From an uncultured Hymenobacter sp. (GTDB taxonomy: Bacteria; Bacteroidota; Bacteroidia; Cytophagales; Hymenobacteraceae): a DNA stretch of 64,000 bases. Shown one piece after another: positions 51,229 to 59,718 of the stretch (its first letter is position 1; each line of letters begins with the position of its first letter). Position numbers and translations under genes: made by a program. The stretch covers positions 29,280 through 93,279 of the forward strand of contig CAJYVK010000374.1 of the NCBI GenBank assembly GCA_913778455.1, in the 5' to 3' direction. Under the pieces are notes generated by a model, which ran no database searches, had not been told where the DNA came from, and worked only from the letters and a program-made list of their open reading frames with translations.

Positions 51229-53136
51229 ATGACCCTAGCCACCCTCACGTTCGTTACCCGCCTCCGCCGCTGGCCCTGGCTGCTGAGCAGCTTGCTCTTA
51301 GCCGCCAGCCTGGCGGTGGCCCAGCCCGCCACCACGACCCTGCGCAAAGACCTGAAGCGGGATTTTGGGGCCGTGGGCGATGGCAAGACCAACGACCAGG
51401 CGGCCTTTCAGAAAGCTGCCGATTTTTTCAACCAGCGGGCTAAAACTCCGGCGGGAACGGGGCCCGCCGTGCTCACGATTCCGAAGGGCGTGTACCTGGT
51501 AGGCCGGCAGAATCCGCTCGGCGGCGAGGGCCTCGACGTACTCCATCTGGTGGGCTGTCGCAACCTGACCATCCAGGGGGCCGATAGCGCGAGCACCGAG
51601 ATTCGCTACGGGGGCGTGCGCTACGGGGCCTTCGAGCCGGCCAGCCTCAAGCCCTTCGAGGCCCCCACCGCCTATTTTGCCGATCGGGCGTACGCGGCCA
51701 TCGTGGGCGTGTGCATCACCCTGCAAAACTGCGACAACGTCGCGGTGACCGGGCTGGCCATCAACGGTAACGTGGGCCAGGCGGCCATCGGCGGCCACTG
51801 GGGCGACACGGGGATTCAGCTGAGCTACGACGGCATTTTTGTGAACGAGTCGCGGCGCGTGACGCTGCGCGGGCTGGCCCTGCACCACTTCGGCCGTGAT
51901 GGCATTCAGGTCCTCAATCACCTGGCCAAGACCCTCGACGACGCGCAGGCCGACAACGTGCTGCTCGAAAACCTGACGTGCACCTACAACGGCCGCCAGG
52001 GTTTGTCGGTAACGGGAGTGAGTGGCCTGCGGGCCGTCAATTGCAGCTTCAGCCACACCGGGCGGGTCGTGCTACCGGCGCTGGGTAAGGCGCTGTTTTC
52101 CAGCCCCGGCGCGGGCGTAGACCTGGAGCCCGAAAACGGCTTCGTCAAAAACGTGCGCTTCGACAACTGCCGCCTGGTGGACAATGCCGGCCAGGCCCTG
52201 GTAGCGGATCGGCCATCCGGCGACCACCCCGAAACGACTAAGAATGTCGTCGTGGCCAACAGCCTGCTGTGGGGCACGAGCAACTGGTCGATTTGGGTGA
52301 CGCAGCCCAACTTTCTGTTCCAGAACTGCCGGATCTACGGCTCCCCGGTGCACGGCTGCCAGGCTAAAACGCCCGCCGAGGCCACGCGCTTTGTCGGCTG
52401 CACGTTCGAAGACCGGGTGTACCACGGGCAGCGGGCGTACGGCCCGTTTCTCTTTCACTCCGACTCGTACGCCCGCAGCCTGAGCCTGGTGAACTGCCGC
52501 TTCGTGGGGCAGCACAGCTACCTGATTCACGCCATCCCGGCGCAGCTCGATTCGGCCAGCTTGTTTCACCTGCGCGGCTGCACCTTCGTCTACGACTACG
52601 CGGAAGCGCCGCAGGGGTCTTTCGATAAGATCCTGGGCGTAGTGTTCAGCGGGAATACGATCTTGCGCGACGGCCCGCACCGGGCCACCCCGCACCGCAA
52701 CGACCTGATGCTCGGCAACGCGGCGGCCCCGTTCTCCACCATCCTGCGGGCGCCGGGCAGCCTCCAGCTGCTGACCACGAATGGCTACTACCTGGTGCAG
52801 GGCGGCCTCGATATCGGCCGGCAGCCGGCCCGGCTCCGCGATTCGGCCCAGGTAGTAGTGGGCGCGGATAATGCCTTAGTGGTAAATGAAATGCCCAACA
52901 ACGTGCCCGAGCTGTACATCGGCCCCACCTCGCGCCTGATTGTGAAGAGCAAAGGGGCGCTGGAAATACTGCGGCGCGTGAAGGTGATCATCGCCGGGCA
53001 GCTGATTGTCGAAGACGGCGCCTATTTCTTCCTCGACCCGCAGGCGCAGGTAACGCTGGTAGGCAAGGGTCGCCTGCGCGTCGCGCCCAAGGTGATCAAG
53101 ACCAAGCACCCGGCTCTGCATTCTACTTACTATTAG
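51229..53136 (+). CDS. Secreted right-handed beta-helix protein (pectate-lyase-3/GH28-like fold)
   Basis: 635 residues with a Sec signal ([15 protein letters not shown]). It opens with the Pectate_lyase_3-type segment [27 protein letters not shown], the usual N-cap of GH28 and related beta-helix enzymes. It continues as a parallel beta-helix with many repeated N/G turns ([47 protein letters not shown]). No single catalytic triad can be named by eye. It probably cleaves or binds a polysaccharide outside the cell. The C terminus is not a T9SS domain. It lies upstream of the GH5 gene by 190 bp on the same strand. Confidence 0.85.
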   Translation: MTLATLTFVTRLRRWPWLLSSLLLAASLAVAQPATTTLRKDLKRDFGAVGDGKTNDQAAFQKAADFFNQRAKTPAGTGPAVLTIPKGVYLVGRQNPLGGEGLDVLHLVGCRNLTIQGADSASTEIRYGGVRYGAFEPASLKPFEAPTAYFADRAYAAIVGVCITLQNCDNVAVTGLAINGNVGQAAIGGHWGDTGIQLSYDGIFVNESRRVTLRGLALHHFGRDGIQVLNHLAKTLDDAQADNVLLENLTCTYNGRQGLSVTGVSGLRAVNCSFSHTGRVVLPALGKALFSSPGAGVDLEPENGFVKNVRFDNCRLVDNAGQALVADRPSGDHPETTKNVVVANSLLWGTSNWSIWVTQPNFLFQNCRIYGSPVHGCQAKTPAEATRFVGCTFEDRVYHGQRAYGPFLFHSDSYARSLSLVNCRFVGQHSYLIHAIPAQLDSASLFHLRGCTFVYDYAEAPQGSFDKILGVVFSGNTILRDGPHRATPHRNDLMLGNAAAPFSTILRAPGSLQLLTTNGYYLVQGGLDIGRQPARLRDSAQVVVGADNALVVNEMPNNVPELYIGPTSRLIVKSKGALEILRRVKVIIAGQLIVEDGAYFFLDPQAQVTLVGKGRLRVAPKVIKTKHPALHSTYY

Positions 53137-53271
53137 CGACTGACTGGCGACGGGGACAGCGGCGACCTCGCGCGAGTTAGGCAGTGTGGCGTGGCGGCGG
53201 GACAACTAAAAAATATTTTTAGTCGGGCACTAGGGGGGAGGCACCTCGGCGGTGTAGTACTGGTGGCGGTG

Positions 53272-53289
53272 CCCGCAAACGTTTGCGGG
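53272..53289. promoter_or_regulatory. LacI/PurR-type operator palindrome upstream of the GH5 gene
   Basis: CCCGCAAACGTTTGCGGG is a perfect 18-bp palindrome. Its core, GCAAACGTTTGC with central CG, is the classic operator form of LacI/GalR/PurR-family regulators. It lies 37 bp before ATG 53327, where it could block transcription. No LacI-type gene is in the window. Confidence 0.55.
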
Positions 53290-53326
53290 TGCCGACCATC
53301 CTTTTCCACCTTTTTCCCACCCATCA

Positions 53327-55384
53327 ATGCCCACTTTTATTCCCCGCGCTGCTAAGCGCGTCCTGGCGCAGCGTGCCCTGGCCTGCTGTGCGCTCCTGGC
53401 TGGCCTCGGCTGGCAAACGGCGGCGGCCCAGAGCTTTCTGCAAGCCAGCGGCCCCCGAATTATTAACGCCAGCAATCAGGAGGTCGTCCTGAAGGGCGTG
53501 AACCTCGGCGGTTGGCAAGTGCAGGAAGGCTACATGCTCAAGCCCGGCTACGGCAACAACGGCACCGGCACCCAGAGCCTGGTCAAGCGCGGCTTGTTCA
53601 ACCAAGGCCAGAGCGACGGCCAGGTGGAGAGCTTTTATCAGCAGTGGCGGGATAATTTCTTCACCAAGGCTGACATCGACTACCTGAAGGACAAGGGGTT
53701 CAACTGCGTGCGGCTGCCGCTGCACTACGAGTTGTTCCTCACGGCCAGCCAGCGGGCCGTGCGTACCGGCGTGAGCAAGGGTAGCACGAGCTACGGCGAC
53801 TACCTCAACGCCCTGCGGAGCTGGTACAATAACAATCAGCTCTTTACCGACCCTACCCAGCAGGAAGGCGTGCGCCTCATCGACGAGGTGCTGAGCTGGG
53901 CCGGGGCCAACGGCATGTACGTGGTGCTCGACCTGCACGCCGCCCCCGGGGCGCAGGGCAGCGACATGAATATCTCCGACGCCCTGGTGAGCGGGGGCAA
54001 CGACTTCTGGAACAACCAAATCAACCAGGACATCGCCGTGCGCCTGTGGAGCGTGCTCTCCAACCGCTACAAGAGCGACCCGCGCGTGGCCATGTACGAC
54101 GTGCTCAACGAGCCCAATAACATCCCCAATACCTCGTCGCAGAACGGCAACCAGCGCCTGCACGACGTGATGCAGCGCTTCATCAATACCATCCGGGCCA
54201 ACGGGGATAACCACCTCATCTTGCTGGAGGGCAACGGCTTCGGCAATGATTACAACTGGATGGAGAAGCGCACCTTCACCAACACGGCCAACCTGGTGTA
54301 CAACTCGCACCGCTACAGCGGCGGCGGCTACGAGATCGACAACAACCCCAACTCGGTCGATGGCAACAACCCCAACAGCCTGCGCCTCATCGGCAACCTC
54401 ACGCGCTTCCGCTCCGACAACAACGTGCCCATCTGGGTGGGCGAAACGGGCGAAAACTCGGCCCAGTGGATGGCCGACGCGGCCAACGGCCTCAACAGCG
54501 TGGGCATCGGCTGGTGCCACTGGACGTACAAGCGCTTTGATACCAACTCGATGGCGGCGCTCTTCCGCATCAACCCGCCGTACATCGTGGATGGCGCGGG
54601 TAACATTCCGGCCGTGGTGCAGAACGTCAAGTTTGCCAACTGCGTGGTGAACACGAGCACGCTCAACGCCATTGCCCCCAACCCCGGCGGCGCGGTGCGC
54701 AACACCCGGGCCCCCATCGGCAGCCTCATCACGCTGCGGGCCGTGAGCAACAACGCCTACCTCTCGGGCGAGAATGGCCAGCAGGCCGTCACCTGCACCC
54801 GCACCACCGCTGGCACCTGGGAGCAGTTCTCGGTGCTCGACGCGGGCAACGGTAAGGTATATCTGCGCAGCCAGGGCAAGTACGTATCGAGCGAAAACGG
54901 CACCCAGGCCATCACGGCCAGCCGCACGAGCCCCGGCTGGTGGGAAGCCTTCGACTGGATTGTGAACGCCGACGGCACTATCAGTCTGGGCGGTTACAAC
55001 GGCCGCTACATCTCCAGCGAAAACGGCCAGCAGGCCGTAACGTGCAACCGCCAGACCATCTCGGGCTGGGAGGCTTTCCGCTATACCGTGGTGGGCAATG
55101 CCCGTCTGGCCGGCGCCCCCGCCCCGGCCAGCAGCGCCGCGCCCGCCGACTTCACGGCCTACCCCAACCCCGTGGCTAGCAGTCTTACCTACGCCCTGCC
55201 CGCGGGCACCCAGGCCCACACCCTTACCGTGACCGACGCCACCGGCCGCACGGTAGTAACCCGCGCCTACGGCGAAACCGGTGCCCAAAACACCTTCGAC
55301 GCCTCGGGCCTGGCTAAAGGTCTGTACGTAGTGCGCCTGGTGGGGGCCGACTTCGCGAAGTCGTTCAAGGTCACCAAGGAGTAA
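53327..55384 (+). CDS. Secreted GH5 glycoside hydrolase with fascin-like trefoil and T9SS tail
   Basis: 685 residues. A signal peptide ends near residue 35 (TAAAQ). The GH5 (cellulase/exo-glucanase-like) TIM barrel covers about 40-430, with VLKGVNLGGWQ, acid/base Glu262 in VLNEPNN and nucleophile Glu373 in IWVGETGEN. A fascin-like beta-trefoil (about 465-590) has three repeats: YLSGENGQQAVTCTRTTAGTWEQF, YVSSENGTQAITASRT and YISSENGQQAVTC. A linker leads to a C-terminal T9SS type A sorting domain (YPNPVASSLTY, GLYVVRLVGADFAKSFKV). It is therefore exported by type IX secretion and likely hydrolyses beta-glucan, with the trefoil binding sugar. Confidence 0.93.
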   Translation: MPTFIPRAAKRVLAQRALACCALLAGLGWQTAAAQSFLQASGPRIINASNQEVVLKGVNLGGWQVQEGYMLKPGYGNNGTGTQSLVKRGLFNQGQSDGQVESFYQQWRDNFFTKADIDYLKDKGFNCVRLPLHYELFLTASQRAVRTGVSKGSTSYGDYLNALRSWYNNNQLFTDPTQQEGVRLIDEVLSWAGANGMYVVLDLHAAPGAQGSDMNISDALVSGGNDFWNNQINQDIAVRLWSVLSNRYKSDPRVAMYDVLNEPNNIPNTSSQNGNQRLHDVMQRFINTIRANGDNHLILLEGNGFGNDYNWMEKRTFTNTANLVYNSHRYSGGGYEIDNNPNSVDGNNPNSLRLIGNLTRFRSDNNVPIWVGETGENSAQWMADAANGLNSVGIGWCHWTYKRFDTNSMAALFRINPPYIVDGAGNIPAVVQNVKFANCVVNTSTLNAIAPNPGGAVRNTRAPIGSLITLRAVSNNAYLSGENGQQAVTCTRTTAGTWEQFSVLDAGNGKVYLRSQGKYVSSENGTQAITASRTSPGWWEAFDWIVNADGTISLGGYNGRYISSENGQQAVTCNRQTISGWEAFRYTVVGNARLAGAPAPASSAAPADFTAYPNPVASSLTYALPAGTQAHTLTVTDATGRTVVTRAYGETGAQNTFDASGLAKGLYVVRLVGADFAKSFKVTKE

Positions 55385-55406
55385 GCCGGAACCCCTCGGT
55401 AGCTAC

Positions 55407-55448
55407 GCAAAAAGGGCGTTACACCGGCTGGGGTAGCGCCCTTTTTGC
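55407..55448 (+). terminator. Terminator after the GH5 gene
   Basis: GCAAAAAGGGCG (55407-55418) and CGCCCTTTTTGC (55437-55448) are exact reverse complements; pairing can extend outward through TAGCTAC and GTGGCTA. It begins 22 bp after the stop. Confidence 0.85.
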
Positions 55449-55479
55449 GTGGCTACCGAGTAGTCCTCGCACAACCGGA

Positions 55480-55566
55480 CATAATTAAATTATTTTTTTA
55501 ATAAATATGTCCTGGGCTTCCCCACCCGGCTGGGCATAACTAAATTATTTTTTTAATAAGTATGTC
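55480..55566. repeat. AT-rich direct repeat pair
   Basis: Two 32-bp copies, CATAATTAAATTATTTTTTT... at 55480-55511 and CATAACTAAATTATTTTTTT... at 55535-55566, differ at only a few positions and stand 55 bp apart. They form a marked AT island in GC-rich DNA. Together with the terminator and the palindrome at 55708, they account for most of the 530-bp gap 55385-55914, which has no supported gene. Confidence 0.8.
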
Positions 55567-55707
55567 TGGGTGTCTGCCCTGTGCACTGCCGTTGTTTGGG
55601 AAGGGGACAGCGTCGCTGCGAGTTTGCTCGCGGGACCCCGCCGGGTACTTGCTGAACAGCTCCGTTAATTAGGTAGAGTAGTTTCTGGAGAACTGCTTTA
55701 AGTCGGT

Positions 55708-55890
55708 GTACAGGTAGGTTATCGTTACCCAGGCGTGGGCGCCTCACCCCCGACCCCTCTCCGAAAAGGAGAGGGGAGCCTAACGATTTTCAATAACTGT
55801 TTACGTCTGCCGGCGCTCGGCTCCCCCTCTCCTTTTCGGAGAGGGGGCCGGGGGGTGAGGCGCCTACGCCTGGGTAACGACAACCTGTAC
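55708..55890. repeat. About 183-bp large imperfect inverted-repeat element
   Basis: The ends GTACAGGTAGGTTATCGTTACCC and CGCCTGGGTAACGACAACCTGTAC are near reverse complements. Inward from them follow GCCTCACCCCCGACCCCTCT and its imperfect complement, each with its own small hairpin (CTCTCC, GAAAA, GGAGAG). A 38-bp AT-richer centre separates the halves. The structure resembles a MITE or a compound dispersed palindrome. No ORF inside is convincing. Confidence 0.75.
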
Positions 55891-55914
55891 CCCGACCCCG
55901 TACCCCTCTACCTA

Positions 55915-56826
55915 TTACTTGTGCAGCTTCCGCGCCCGCAGGTAGGCCAGTAGCTCGGTGGGGCGGTCGGTCTGGATGATGGTCGCCCCGTGGGCGACCA
56001 GCCAGCCCCAACCGTCGGCGGGTTGGCTTTCCTCCACGCTACGCTCGTCGTCGTGGCCGGCATTTTGATTGGCCCAGAGGCTGTTGAACCAGATTTTAGA
56101 GCCCGTCTTCGGGATGGTCTGGTACACGGAGTTAGTGAGCGCGGTGTCGGTGGCGAAGTTCAACTCGTAGGCCACGGGCTTGAGCTGCTGCTCGTACTCG
56201 CGGATGGAGGCGTTGGCCCCCGGCTTGCCCAGGCCGATGATGGGCATGTACAGGAGCTTGCTGTCCAGGAGCTTGCCGTTCTTGGCCCGCACCGTGGCGT
56301 AGGTCTCGTAAGATTTGATAACGGCGTGGTCCACGGTGCCGGTTTTTTCCAGCACGTCGTAGGCTTCCTGGTAGTAGTCGTAGCCCTTGTCCACGTTCAC
56401 CATCACCTTGCCCTTGGCGGCCAGCATGCACTGCTCGAAGGTGGGGATGCGCAGGCGGGTGGGGCCGCCGTGCTCGTTTTTGAGGGTCAGCTTTTGCAGC
56501 TCGGCCCAGGTGTAGTCGGCGGGCTTGCCGTGGCCGGTGGTGGTACGGTCGAGGGTTTCGTCGTGCATGAGAATCAGCACGCCGTCCTTCGACTTCTTCA
56601 AGTCGATTTCCACCATGTCCACGCCCATCTTGATGGCCGACTCAATGCCGACGATGGAGTTTTCGGGCTCGCGCCGCCAATCGGCGCGGTGCGCCACGAC
56701 GATAACCTGCTTGGTAGTGGGGTCTTTAAAGGTGCGAATAATGGCCTGTACGGGCTGCTGGGCCAGGGCCGGGGCGGCGAGGAGCAGGCCAGCGGCGAGG
56801 GAGAGGAGTTGCTTAGACAACGACAT
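55915..56826 (-). CDS. Glycerophosphodiester phosphodiesterase
   Basis: 303 residues from ATG 56826, with a signal peptide (LLSLAAGLLLAAPALAQ). The GDPD barrel shows VVAHRADWRREPENSIVG, VDMVEIDLKKSKDGVLILMHDETLDRTT with the metal and catalytic His/Glu/Asp residues, then VMVNVDKGYDYY. It hydrolyses glycerophosphodiesters to glycerol-3-phosphate and an alcohol, here in the periplasm. It is the last gene of the minus-strand group after the MBL-fold gene (55-bp gap), suggesting that SusCD pair 2 and these two hydrolases share a phosphodiester-type substrate. Confidence 0.93.
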   Translation of the reverse strand: MSLSKQLLSLAAGLLLAAPALAQQPVQAIIRTFKDPTTKQVIVVAHRADWRREPENSIVGIESAIKMGVDMVEIDLKKSKDGVLILMHDETLDRTTTGHGKPADYTWAELQKLTLKNEHGGPTRLRIPTFEQCMLAAKGKVMVNVDKGYDYYQEAYDVLEKTGTVDHAVIKSYETYATVRAKNGKLLDSKLLYMPIIGLGKPGANASIREYEQQLKPVAYELNFATDTALTNSVYQTIPKTGSKIWFNSLWANQNAGHDDERSVEESQPADGWGWLVAHGATIIQTDRPTELLAYLRARKLHK

Positions 56827-56881
56827 GGGAGAAAATAAGAAAGACAAGGGGGAAGGGGGCCAGGCCGCGGAAAGGAGTGCG

Positions 56882-58168
56882 CTACCTGGCGGATGAATCG
56901 GCCAGATACGGCCCAAAAGTTTGCTTAATGGTCAGCGTGGGCGTGCGGTCGTCGAGCACGTACACGCAGTAGCGCCGGCCCTGGTCGAATACCCGGATGA
57001 GCACGTGTCCTGCCAAGCTCTTAAAGCCCCGCGCTACCCAGAAGCCGAGGTAGGCTTGCGTTGCGGGCTGCACGTGAAGGTTGAAAACCGCCGTCGTATC
57101 ACCGGCTGGCCGGCGGTTGAGTAGGCGAAACGCCAGCTCCTGGCCCGGCTGGTCGGAGCACCAGCTTTGCCCGACGACGACCTTAGGAGCCAAAGCGTTG
57201 AGGAAAGTCTCGTTGGTGGCGTCGCGGTTGCCGTGGTGGTCCAGGGTCAGGGCATCTACCCGGCCGATGGCCCGGGCCATTGGCGTTTCCACGTCTTGCC
57301 GGCCGGGGTAGGCGCTACCCCCGTAGCCCGTATTATCGCCCCCGGCGTAGTAGGCAAACGGGCCGTACGTTACTTTAATGGCGTTGCTCAACGGGTTCTC
57401 GTTGAACTTATGGCCGCCGCCCAGCAACTGTTCAGTCGTGAAGCAGGTGGCAGTGGCAGTACCCTGCCCCGTCCAGACCTCAGCGTTCGACTTGATGGCC
57501 CGCACGGCAAAGTTTGGGTAGCGCCCGGCCGCGTGCCGCAGGATAATCTGGTCGGTACGGCCGGCCTGCAAGGCAGCGGCCTGCAACTGGCCTTTGCCCA
57601 GCCAGTACTTAGCAAAGGCGCGGTAGTTAGCAAAGGTGGGGTCGGTGCGGTAGTGGGCATCCACGTCTACCGGGTAGGTATATCCCCGGTCGAGCAGCGT
57701 CTTGATGGGCAGGTATTCGGCCACGTCCGTAAGGCCCGATAGCCGGTAGGCTCCGGTAGCCGACAACGGGCTGTCGGGCCGCACTGCGCCATAGTGGTCG
57801 CCGTGGTAGTGCGTAATGAGGGCGTAGTCGAGGGTGGGCGCCCAGCCCGCGGGCATTACTTGCCGGATGTAGCTGGCAATCCACTGCCCGGGCCGCCGCG
57901 AGCTATCGGGCCGGGCGGGAGCGAGGCGTAGCGGGGCCAGCGCCTGCGTCGAGCTAGCCACATCCATATCGCCGGCGTCTACTAGCATGGTCGTACCGTC
58001 GGGAAATACCAGAAAGCTGGCATTGCCCCGGCCGGTATTGATGAAGTGGATAGCCAGCTCACCTGTCCGCCAGACCAGCGGGCTGGGCTGGGTGGCCGGC
58101 GCTTGGCCGTAGCTGCGCAGGCTACCGCAAGCCAGGGTCAGCACAAGAAGGATGGTGTGGGAGCGCAT
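56882..58168 (-). CDS. Secreted metallo-beta-lactamase-fold hydrolase
   Basis: 428 residues with a signal peptide (ILLVLTLACGSLRSYGQ). The MBL fold is shown by ELAIHFINTGRGNASFLVFPDGTTMLVDAGD, the zinc motif ITHYHGDHYGAV, AYYAGGDN and TLDHHGNRDATNE. The order resembles ComEC/Rec2-type and related MBL hydrolases, but no channel domain is present. It acts outside the cytoplasm; the substrate is unknown. It lies in the minus-strand group between SusD2 and the GDPD gene. A hairpin at 58205-58283 separates it from SusD2, so it may be expressed at a lower level or from its own promoter. Confidence 0.82.
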   Translation of the reverse strand: MRSHTILLVLTLACGSLRSYGQAPATQPSPLVWRTGELAIHFINTGRGNASFLVFPDGTTMLVDAGDMDVASSTQALAPLRLAPARPDSSRRPGQWIASYIRQVMPAGWAPTLDYALITHYHGDHYGAVRPDSPLSATGAYRLSGLTDVAEYLPIKTLLDRGYTYPVDVDAHYRTDPTFANYRAFAKYWLGKGQLQAAALQAGRTDQIILRHAAGRYPNFAVRAIKSNAEVWTGQGTATATCFTTEQLLGGGHKFNENPLSNAIKVTYGPFAYYAGGDNTGYGGSAYPGRQDVETPMARAIGRVDALTLDHHGNRDATNETFLNALAPKVVVGQSWCSDQPGQELAFRLLNRRPAGDTTAVFNLHVQPATQAYLGFWVARGFKSLAGHVLIRVFDQGRRYCVYVLDDRTPTLTIKQTFGPYLADSSAR

Positions 58169-58204
58169 CGAAGCAGGCGGAAAAAGCGTGGCAGGCGGAG
58201 CCCT

Positions 58205-58283
58205 TCCCAGCCCCCGAAACGAGGCAGCGTGTAGCCCAAGCTGGTGTTTGAGACTACCCGCTCCTCGTTTGCGGGGGCTGGGA
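58205..58283. terminator. Inverted repeat between SusD2 and the MBL gene
   Basis: TCCCAGCCCCCGAAACGAGG (58205-58224) pairs with CCTCGTTTGCGGGGGCTGGGA (58263-58283) apart from one extra base, with a 38-bp loop. It starts 16 bp after the SusD2 stop on the minus strand and has no T-run. It may act as a partial terminator. Confidence 0.65.
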
Positions 58284-58299
58284 GAATTCCAGGTAGGCT

Positions 58300-59706
58300 T
58301 TAGTAACCCGGGTTCTGCTTGATGGCCGGGTCGGTATTCACCTGCGCCTGCGGCACCGGCATCAGCAAATTGTGGCTGTCGATGGTAATCGGAATGTTAA
58401 CGGCCGCGAAGTAGCTGTTCATCACCGAAATGGCCGTGCCGGTGCGCAGCAGGTCAAACCAGCGCTGGCCTTCGCCCACCAGCTCCAGGCGGCGCTCCAG
58501 GGCGATGGCAGCCCGCAGGTCGGCCTGGGTGATGGCGGTGGTGCCCGCCAGGCCGGCGCGGCTGCGCACGAGGTTGAGGTTGGTGGCAGCGTCGGGAGTA
58601 TTGCCCAGCTCGTTTTGCACCTCGGCCAGCATCAGCAGTACGTCGGCGTAGCGCAGCACCACTTGGTTGCTGCCGCCGTCGGTGATGACGGTAGTGGGCA
58701 GCACGAGCTTCTTGGTGAAGGGCGTGCCCGAGCTGGTAACGCCCACGTACACGTCTTTGCGGCGGTCGTTGCTGCCGTAGAGGGCGTAGAGGCTCTTGGT
58801 GGGCAGGTTGTGGCCCTTGGCCCCCGATACCGTGCCCGAGGGGCTAAACTGCTGGTAGGCAATGCTTCCCTCGGTGTTGCCATTCACGCCGGAGGCAAAC
58901 TGCACCGCGAAGATGATTTCCGAGTTGTTCTTGTTGGTCAGGCTGAAGATGTCGGCCGGGTTGCTTTGCAGCGCGTGGCGGCCGCTGGTCACGATGCTTT
59001 GCAGCTGCTGCTGGGCGGCGCTGTAGTTCTGCTGGGTCAGGTACACCTTGGCCAACAGGGCCTGGGCGGCGGTCTGCCGCACGCGGCCCGCCTGGCTCAC
59101 AGTAGCCGGCAGCACTGGGATGGCCTCGGTCAGATCCTTGATAATCTGGGTGTACACCTGCCCCTTGTCTGTCCGGCCCTGGCCGAAGTAGGCGTTGGGA
59201 TCGGTGGTTTCCTGGGTTACCAGCGGCACGTCGCCGTAAAGGCGCACGAGGTTGAAATACAGCAGCGCCCGGATGAACTTCATCTCGCCCACGCGGGCAT
59301 CGCGGGTGCTGCTGGAGGCGTAGCTCACGTTGCCGATGCGGCTGAGCACTACGTTGGCCCGCTGGATGCCCTGGTACGAAGCCTGCCACACGCCCGTCGC
59401 GATGGCGTTGGACGGGATGGTGGTAAACTGGTCGAGCTGCCCGTAGATGCCGTCGTCGTTTGCTGGTACCTCGTCGTAGGTGTTATCCGACGGAATTTCG
59501 GTAATGGCCGGCAGGTACAGGCCGTACAGGCCCTGAGCTTGCAGGGTGCCGTACACGGCGTTCACGTACTCCTCCACCTCCGTCTCGTTGCGTAGGAAGG
59601 CGCCGAGCGTTTTCGAGGTCTGGGGGTCTTGCAGCAGACTATTGGTGCAGGCGCTGGTGCCGAGCAGCAAACCCAGCGTGGCACAGAGAAGCAGGGATTT
59701 TTTCAT
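58300..59706 (-). CDS. SusD/RagB-family nutrient-binding lipoprotein 2
   Basis: 468 residues with a lipoprotein signal (LGLLLGTSACTN). The SusD helical start (YVNAVYGTLQAQGLYGLYLPAITEIPSDN) and the later ALLYFNLVRLYGDVPLVTQET and LELVGEGQRWFDLLRTGTA motifs are classical RagB/SusD. It sits on the cell surface above the SusC2 barrel. Its start codon is 12 bp after the SusC2 stop, so the two are cotranscribed. The ligand is unknown; the downstream GDPD and MBL genes point to a phosphodiester-type compound. Confidence 0.95.
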   Translation of the reverse strand: MKKSLLLCATLGLLLGTSACTNSLLQDPQTSKTLGAFLRNETEVEEYVNAVYGTLQAQGLYGLYLPAITEIPSDNTYDEVPANDDGIYGQLDQFTTIPSNAIATGVWQASYQGIQRANVVLSRIGNVSYASSSTRDARVGEMKFIRALLYFNLVRLYGDVPLVTQETTDPNAYFGQGRTDKGQVYTQIIKDLTEAIPVLPATVSQAGRVRQTAAQALLAKVYLTQQNYSAAQQQLQSIVTSGRHALQSNPADIFSLTNKNNSEIIFAVQFASGVNGNTEGSIAYQQFSPSGTVSGAKGHNLPTKSLYALYGSNDRRKDVYVGVTSSGTPFTKKLVLPTTVITDGGSNQVVLRYADVLLMLAEVQNELGNTPDAATNLNLVRSRAGLAGTTAITQADLRAAIALERRLELVGEGQRWFDLLRTGTAISVMNSYFAAVNIPITIDSHNLLMPVPQAQVNTDPAIKQNPGY

Positions 59707-59718
59707 GGCTGGGAGAGC

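Noticed and set aside
53324-55288. Minus-strand ORF (654 aa) opposite the GH5 gene
   Set aside because: Val/Gly/Ala/His-rich shadow without motifs. The plus strand has catalytic GH5 residues and a sorting domain.
58372-59595. Plus-strand ORF (407 aa) opposite SusD2
   Set aside because: Shadow frame rich in Ala, Val, His and Gly; the minus strand has a lipobox and SusD motifs.
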